DNA from: Geojedonia litorea
GTDB taxonomy: Bacteria; Bacteroidota; Bacteroidia; Flavobacteriales; Flavobacteriaceae
Assembly (NCBI RefSeq): GCF_042654525.1
Contig: NZ_JBHSGP010000007.1
Coordinates: 124,001 to 188,000, forward strand
Reading direction: 5' to 3'
Length of the DNA: 64,000 bases
Shown here: piece by piece, positions 60,626 through 64,000 of the stretch
Layout: every line of letters starts with the position of its first letter
How positions within the stretch are numbered: position 1 is the first letter of the stretch
The notes under the pieces: generated by a model
Seen by the model: only the letters and a program-made list of their open reading frames with translations
What the model was told of the DNA's origin: nothing
The model's database searches: none
Position numbers and translations under genes: made by a program

Positions 60626-60937
60626 ATGGCTGAAGATAAAAACAAGCAGGGACAGATAAATATAGAATTAGATGAAAAAGTAGCCGAAGGCACTTATTCT
60701 AATCTTGCTATTATAAATCATTCAGTTTCAGAATTTGTAATGGACTTTGTAAGTATCATGCCAGGTACTCCTAAAAGTAAAGTAAAGGCTAGAATTATTT
60801 TAACACCTCAACATGCTAAACGATTACTAAAAGCATTAGGTGATAATGTAAAGCGATTTGAAAATGCTCATGGTGAAATTAAAGATTACGAGCAACCGCC
60901 AATACCTTTAAATTTTGGACCAACAGGTCAGGCATAA
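60626..60937 (+). CDS. DUF3467 family protein
   Basis: 103 residues from ATG 60626 (an earlier in-frame TTG at 60599 is less likely; AAGGAAACC lies just before the ATG). Sequence: INIELDEKVAEGTYSNLAIINHSVSEFVMDFVSIMPGTPKSKVKARIILTPQHAKRLLKALGDNVKRFENAHGEI over residues about 11-86. The conserved tail QPPIPLNFGPTGQA closes it. This is the DUF3467 family, small cytosolic proteins found next to rpoC in Bacteroidota; function unknown. A near-copy of the tail lies 40 bases downstream. Confidence 0.9.
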   Translation: MAEDKNKQGQINIELDEKVAEGTYSNLAIINHSVSEFVMDFVSIMPGTPKSKVKARIILTPQHAKRLLKALGDNVKRFENAHGEIKDYEQPPIPLNFGPTGQA

Positions 60938-60977
60938 ATAAAAGTAATAAGGTAAAGGTTGCTCGAAATAGTTTTTT

Positions 60978-61025
60978 CAGCAACCGCCTATACCATTAAA
61001 TTTTGGGCCAACAGGTCAAGCTTAA
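60978..61025 (+). pseudogene. Remnant of a second DUF3467 tail
   Basis: Sixteen codons read QQPPIPLNFGPTGQA and stop, the same protein tail as the complete gene that ends at 60937. Of the 15 codons shared with the real tail (including stop), five differ, and all five changes are synonymous (for example CCA/CCT and GGA/GGG). No start or upstream part of the frame is left. It looks like the end of a lost paralogue or a recombination scar. Confidence 0.75.
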
Positions 61026-61026
61026 T

Positions 61027-61065
61027 AAAAAAAGCCTTTGATTAATTTAATCAAAGGTTTTTTTT
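61027..61065. terminator. Bidirectional intrinsic terminator
   Basis: CCTTTGATT (61035-61043) with AATCAAAGG (61049-61057), A run on the left, T run on the right. It closes the DUF3467 transcript and the converging Fe-S protein gene. Confidence 0.9.
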
Positions 61066-61071
61066 ATGCTG

Positions 61072-61299
61072 TTAAGCAACTTCTTTGTTGTAGTAAAATT
61101 TTAATGCGCCCGAAGGGCATTTTTTAACCTGATTAATGATTTTTTTTGTGGAAGCACCATCAAGGTAGATCCATGGAATTACTGAATTTCTAAAGACATC
61201 AGAAAGCTCTTTAGCACAACGTTCAGCATTAATACATACACAGGGTTCGAATGTTACAGTAATATCTTTATTACTGAAAACGTTAGCATTTGTTTCCAT
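61072..61299 (-). CDS. Small divergent 4Fe-4S cluster-binding protein (Fer4_19 type)
   Basis: 75 residues. Cysteines at 20, 22, 28 and 61 (EPCVCINAERC ... VKKCPSGALKF) give the C-x-C-x5-C ... C-P-S-G-A pattern of the single-cluster Fer4_19 domain, which resembles a half ferredoxin. It is likely a small electron carrier or Fe-S sensor in the cytosol. The start is ATG 61299. It is divergent from nothing nearby: prfC starts 1.7 kb away on the same strand and ends 145 bases upstream. Confidence 0.85.
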   Translation of the reverse strand: METNANVFSNKDITVTFEPCVCINAERCAKELSDVFRNSVIPWIYLDGASTKKIINQVKKCPSGALKFYYNKEVA

Positions 61300-61444
61300 A
61301 AGTAGCAGATCATTTTTGGGGTTATGATTCTCTATTAAAGTTAGCTACACCATATAGACGATGTAAATAATATTCGATTAAATGTACAAAAAAATCGATA
61401 AAAAACAACATTTTTCATAAAAATTAGATGAACTACATCTTTTT

Positions 61445-63034
61445 TTAATTAAATTCAGAAGTAAAATGAAAGGTAATGCTTGGATATTTCTGTTGTGTCA
61501 TTTGTAATGAAAATGCCGAATCTGCCAGAAAAACTAATTGATTTTGTTTGTCTTTAGCCAAAAATCGTTGCTTCACTCTCAAAAATTCTTTAAACTCTTC
61601 ATTTTTAGGGTCATCAGGGTCAACCCAGCACGCTTTGTGTACATTAAGGTTTTCATATGTACACTTAGCACCATATTCATGTTCAAGTCTGTATTGAATC
61701 ACTTCATATTGTAAAGCACCAACTGTTCCAATAACCTTTCTACCGTTCAGTTCCAAAGTAAATAACTGTGCAACACCTTCATCCATCAACTGATCTATGC
61801 CTTTATAAAGTTGTTTTGACTTTAAAGGATCGGCGTTGTTGATATATCTAAAATGTTCGGGAGAAAAACTTGGGATCCCTTTATAGTTTATGGCTTCGCC
61901 TTCAGTTAGAGTATCACCAATTTTAAAGTTTCCGGTATCATGTAAACCAACAATATCGCCTGGATAGGAAATGTCAACAATTTCTTTTTTTTCTGCAAAA
62001 AAGGCATTTGGACTGGAGAATTTTAATTTTTTACCATGTCTAACATGTAAATAAGGTTTATTTCTTTCAAACTTTCCGGAAACAATTTTAACAAATGCCA
62101 ATCGATCCCTATGATTAGGATCCATATTAGCGTGAATTTTAAATACAAATCCACTAAAATCCTTTTCGTCTGGATTTACTAGACGTTCTTCACTTCGTTT
62201 TGGTCTTGGTTTTGGAGCAATTTCAATAAAACAATCTAGGAGTTCACGAACACCAAAATTGTTTAACGCAGATCCAAAAAATACAGGTTGTAAGTTTCCT
62301 TCTAAATAAGCTTGACGGTCAAAACTGGGGTAAATACCTTCTACAAGTTCAATTTCATCTCTTAAGGTTTTAGCGGCTTTGTCACCAATTAATGAATTGA
62401 GTTCCGTTGCCTCTAGGTCAGAAATTTCGATGGTTTCTTCTATATTTTTTCTGCTGTCACCGCTGAATAAATTAATATTTCGTTCCCAAATATTATAAAT
62501 GCCTTTAAAATCGTATCCCATTCCAATAGGGAAGCTTAAAGGAACGACTTGAAGACCTAACTTTTGTTCTATTTCGTCTAATAAATCAAAGGCGTCTTTT
62601 CCTTCTCTATCTAGTTTATTGATAAAAACTATCATTGGAATATTTCGCATTCTACAAACTTCAACAAGTTTTTCAGTTTGTTCCTCGACCCCTTTGGCAA
62701 CATCAATAACAACGATTACACTATCAACAGCAGTGAGAGTCCTAAAGGTGTCTTCAGCAAAATCTTTATGTCCGGGAGTATCAAGAATGTTTATTTTAAT
62801 GCCATCGTATTCAAAGGCTAAAACCGATGTAGCAACAGAAATTCCACGCTGACGTTCAATCTCCATAAAATCACTAGTGGCTCCTTTCTTTATTTTATTG
62901 CTCTTTACTGCTCCAGCTTCTTGAATGGCACCCCCAAAAAGTAATAATTTTTCGGTTAAGGTAGTCTTTCCAGCATCTGGATGCGATATAATACCAAAGG
63001 TTCGTCGTCTGTTAATTTCGGAATTAAAATTCAT
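61445..63034 (-). CDS. prfC: Peptide chain release factor 3
   Basis: 529 residues, normal length. P-loop SHPDAGKTT (residues 17-25), the RF3-specific switch I (SNKIKKGATSDFMEIERQRGISVATSV), DTPGHKDFAEDTFRTL, NKLDREGKD, and C-terminal EF-G-like domains with HVRHGKKLKFSSPNAFFAEKKEIVD. RF3 removes RF1/RF2 from the ribosome after peptide release. It is a single minus-strand gene. Its 5' side faces a 464-base gap before the divergent truncated gene. Confidence 0.96.
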   Translation of the reverse strand: MNFNSEINRRRTFGIISHPDAGKTTLTEKLLLFGGAIQEAGAVKSNKIKKGATSDFMEIERQRGISVATSVLAFEYDGIKINILDTPGHKDFAEDTFRTLTAVDSVIVVIDVAKGVEEQTEKLVEVCRMRNIPMIVFINKLDREGKDAFDLLDEIEQKLGLQVVPLSFPIGMGYDFKGIYNIWERNINLFSGDSRKNIEETIEISDLEATELNSLIGDKAAKTLRDEIELVEGIYPSFDRQAYLEGNLQPVFFGSALNNFGVRELLDCFIEIAPKPRPKRSEERLVNPDEKDFSGFVFKIHANMDPNHRDRLAFVKIVSGKFERNKPYLHVRHGKKLKFSSPNAFFAEKKEIVDISYPGDIVGLHDTGNFKIGDTLTEGEAINYKGIPSFSPEHFRYINNADPLKSKQLYKGIDQLMDEGVAQLFTLELNGRKVIGTVGALQYEVIQYRLEHEYGAKCTYENLNVHKACWVDPDDPKNEEFKEFLRVKQRFLAKDKQNQLVFLADSAFSLQMTQQKYPSITFHFTSEFN

Positions 63035-63215
63035 TAATGATTAATTTTCGGCAAAGATAAACTTATTTGCTCCTTTATAAAGCCCACGTCTTAAATATTC
63101 ATTGACATCACTAAATTATGATTAACATCCATTTAATTACACAAAGAACAATGACCAATTCAGGAAATTTATAATACATAATAAATTGAAACAGAGCTAT
63201 TAGAATTATGTTCGC

Positions 63216-63229
63216 CGAAAACGTTTTCG
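63216..63229. promoter_or_regulatory. Possible LacI/GalR-family operator
   Basis: CGAAAACGTTTTCG is a perfect 14-bp palindrome with the central CG typical of LacI/GalR operators (AAACGTTT core). It lies about 110 bases upstream of the promoter -33 element, so activation or looping fits better than simple blocking. Confidence 0.45.
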
Positions 63230-63339
63230 TTAAATTAATCAGGTTTTTTTAATAAATAATTTGAATTATTATAAGTAAAATAGTTTCTTATGGGTATCGC
63301 TTAATTTTAATTACTATGCATGCATAATATATTTGATAA

Positions 63340-63373
63340 TTGTTAGGTTAAGTAAATAATAATCGTATATTTG
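63340..63373 (+). promoter_or_regulatory. Promoter of the last gene
   Basis: -33 TTG (63340-63342), 23-nt spacer, -7 TATATTTG (63366-63373). The start codon is at 63499, so the leader is about 120 nt. Confidence 0.6.
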
Positions 63374-63498
63374 CATTTCAACGTTAAAAAATGATATTTC
63401 ATCGATTAAAGGTCGAAATTTCTCGATGAGGTTGTCTTAAGTATGGTCATTCTAAACTAAAAAAGACTTTATAAAAAAATAAATTACCCTAAACCGCT

Positions 63499-64000
63499 AT
63501 GAAAACCTTTACTCTCCAAAACACTACGCTTATTGTCGTGTTTTGTGTATCCGTTTTATTCACTAAAGTATTCGCTCAAACGCCAGGTCAGATTTATACA
63601 CCTGCTGCTCCAAGTCCAAATCCAATGGACCCTAATGGAGATGGCTGGACAACACTTACTGGATTACCTTTTACAACTGGAAATGAGTTGCCGCAATTTG
63701 AGATACCATTTAAAGAAGTACCACAATTAACAGCAGAGCCTTCTTCAGATCTTCAAACAGGGTCTAGTTGTGCGGCCACAGAAATTGTAAGTGATCCCTC
63801 CACAGGATCTGCAGGTGGGTATTATTATATTTCAGATCCAGATGGCACCCCAGATAATGGTGATGAAATCATGGTATTTAGAATGCGTATAGCTAAACAA
63901 GCTAATGGAGCATTTGGTTATAGCTTTTTATTTGATACTGATTTAAAGTTTGGCCCTTCTGATCCAAATAGTATTCCTGGAAATCCTGGGTTTGAACGAG
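63499..64000 (+). CDS. N-terminal part of a large secreted protein (partial, runs off the right edge)
   Basis: 167 residues are visible from ATG 63499; the frame stays open at 64000. Signal peptide MKTFTLQNTTLIVVFCVSVL...FAQ, then a Pro-rich segment with SPNPMDPNGDGWT (a calcium-binding-like DPNGDG turn), a Cys in TGSSCAAT, and a Gly/Asp-rich, beta-type region (GYYYISDPDGTPDNGDEIMVFRMRI). This is the look of Flavobacteriaceae cell-surface or adhesin-like proteins, often exported by type IX secretion. The C-terminal sorting domain would lie outside the window. Long leader, its own promoter and a LacI-like palindrome upstream. Confidence 0.7.
   Translation, partial: MKTFTLQNTTLIVVFCVSVLFTKVFAQTPGQIYTPAAPSPNPMDPNGDGWTTLTGLPFTTGNELPQFEIPFKEVPQLTAEPSSDLQTGSSCAATEIVSDPSTGSAGGYYYISDPDGTPDNGDEIMVFRMRIAKQANGAFGYSFLFDTDLKFGPSDPNSIPGNPGFER

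Larger units (their letters stand above)
63035..63498. other. Long intergenic regulatory region between prfC and the last gene
   Basis: 464 bases without a convincing ORF. It holds a LacI-type palindrome (63216-63229), a 12-bp palindrome TATGCATGCATA (63315-63326), a good promoter (63340-63373), and then a roughly 120-base leader. That leader has TCATCGA/TCGATGA able to pair around the region 63399-63427. Confidence 0.7.

Noticed and set aside
63533..63730. 65-residue frame near the right edge
   Set aside because: The frame starting at 63499 has a proper signal peptide and stays open to the edge; this one is out of frame with it.
1..64000. CRISPR arrays, IS elements, prophage genes
   Set aside because: No regularly spaced repeats, transposase motifs or phage structural genes were found on either strand.

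Overview
The window is a 64 kb piece of a low-GC (roughly one-third G+C by eye) chromosome from a marine-type member of Bacteroidota, most likely family Flavobacteriaceae. The evidence is Bacteroidota-specific families (DUF2851, DUF3467, DUF2809, plug-less TonB-receptor-like barrel, PspC/AGCS neighbours), promoters of the Bacteroidota type (TTG, about 18-23 nt, TAnnTTTG), near absence of Shine-Dalgarno sequences, and a tmRNA tag reading GENNYALAA. The genus cannot be fixed from this sequence. No IS element, prophage, integron or CRISPR array was seen.

Layout: 1-4.6 kb has a symporter tail, a secreted protein, ssrA (minus), a Lys1-like dehydrogenase, a DUF2809 membrane protein and a small wHTH regulator next to a membrane protein. 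4.7-12.0 kb is the most unusual block. A tight patatin / two-repeat membrane protein / DyP-peroxidase operon faces a catalase-like/SRPBCC fusion preceded by a class III adenylate cyclase with TolB-like and TPR regions. 12.2-16.0 kb carries DUF1801, kdsA and typA. 16.1-25.0 kb is a surface-polysaccharide cluster: two tandem Wzx-like flippases, an EptA-like transferase, one GT4, two GT2 and a secreted beta-helix protein. 25.0-36.3 kb holds ftsE, a large TPR protein with a plug-less barrel, an amidohydrolase lipoprotein, a methyltransferase and a four-gene run (YkgJ, Trx-like, fatty acid hydroxylase, GDPD). 36.4-45.6 kb holds a small secreted protein with a structured leader, a LolC/E-type permease, a cystathionine-beta-synthase-like enzyme, DinB, DUF2851, PspC, an AGCS symporter, an HhH protein and an acyl-CoA dehydrogenase.

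45.6-61 kb is the core translation/transcription block: rpsU, a Xer recombinase, hpf, tRNA-Thr(TGT)-Tyr(GTA)-Gly(TCC)-Thr(GGT), tuf, tRNA-Trp, secE, nusG, rplKAJL, rpoBC and a DUF3467 gene. Its non-coding joints are rich in structure. There is a promoter overlapping a terminator-like hairpin before the tRNAs, a 16-bp hairpin between rplL and rpoB, a 17-bp perfect inverted repeat between rpoB and rpoC, and a remnant copy of the DUF3467 tail. The end holds a small Fe-S protein and prfC (minus), then a long regulatory gap with a LacI-type palindrome in front of a truncated secreted-protein gene.

The best candidates for something undescribed are: the patatin/DyP/catalase-fusion locus; the duplicated-module membrane protein in it; the DUF3467 tail remnant, whose changes are all synonymous; the repeat between rpoB and rpoC; and the rpsU Shine-Dalgarno in an otherwise SD-free background. 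No database search was possible, so family names rest on motifs and remembered family features.
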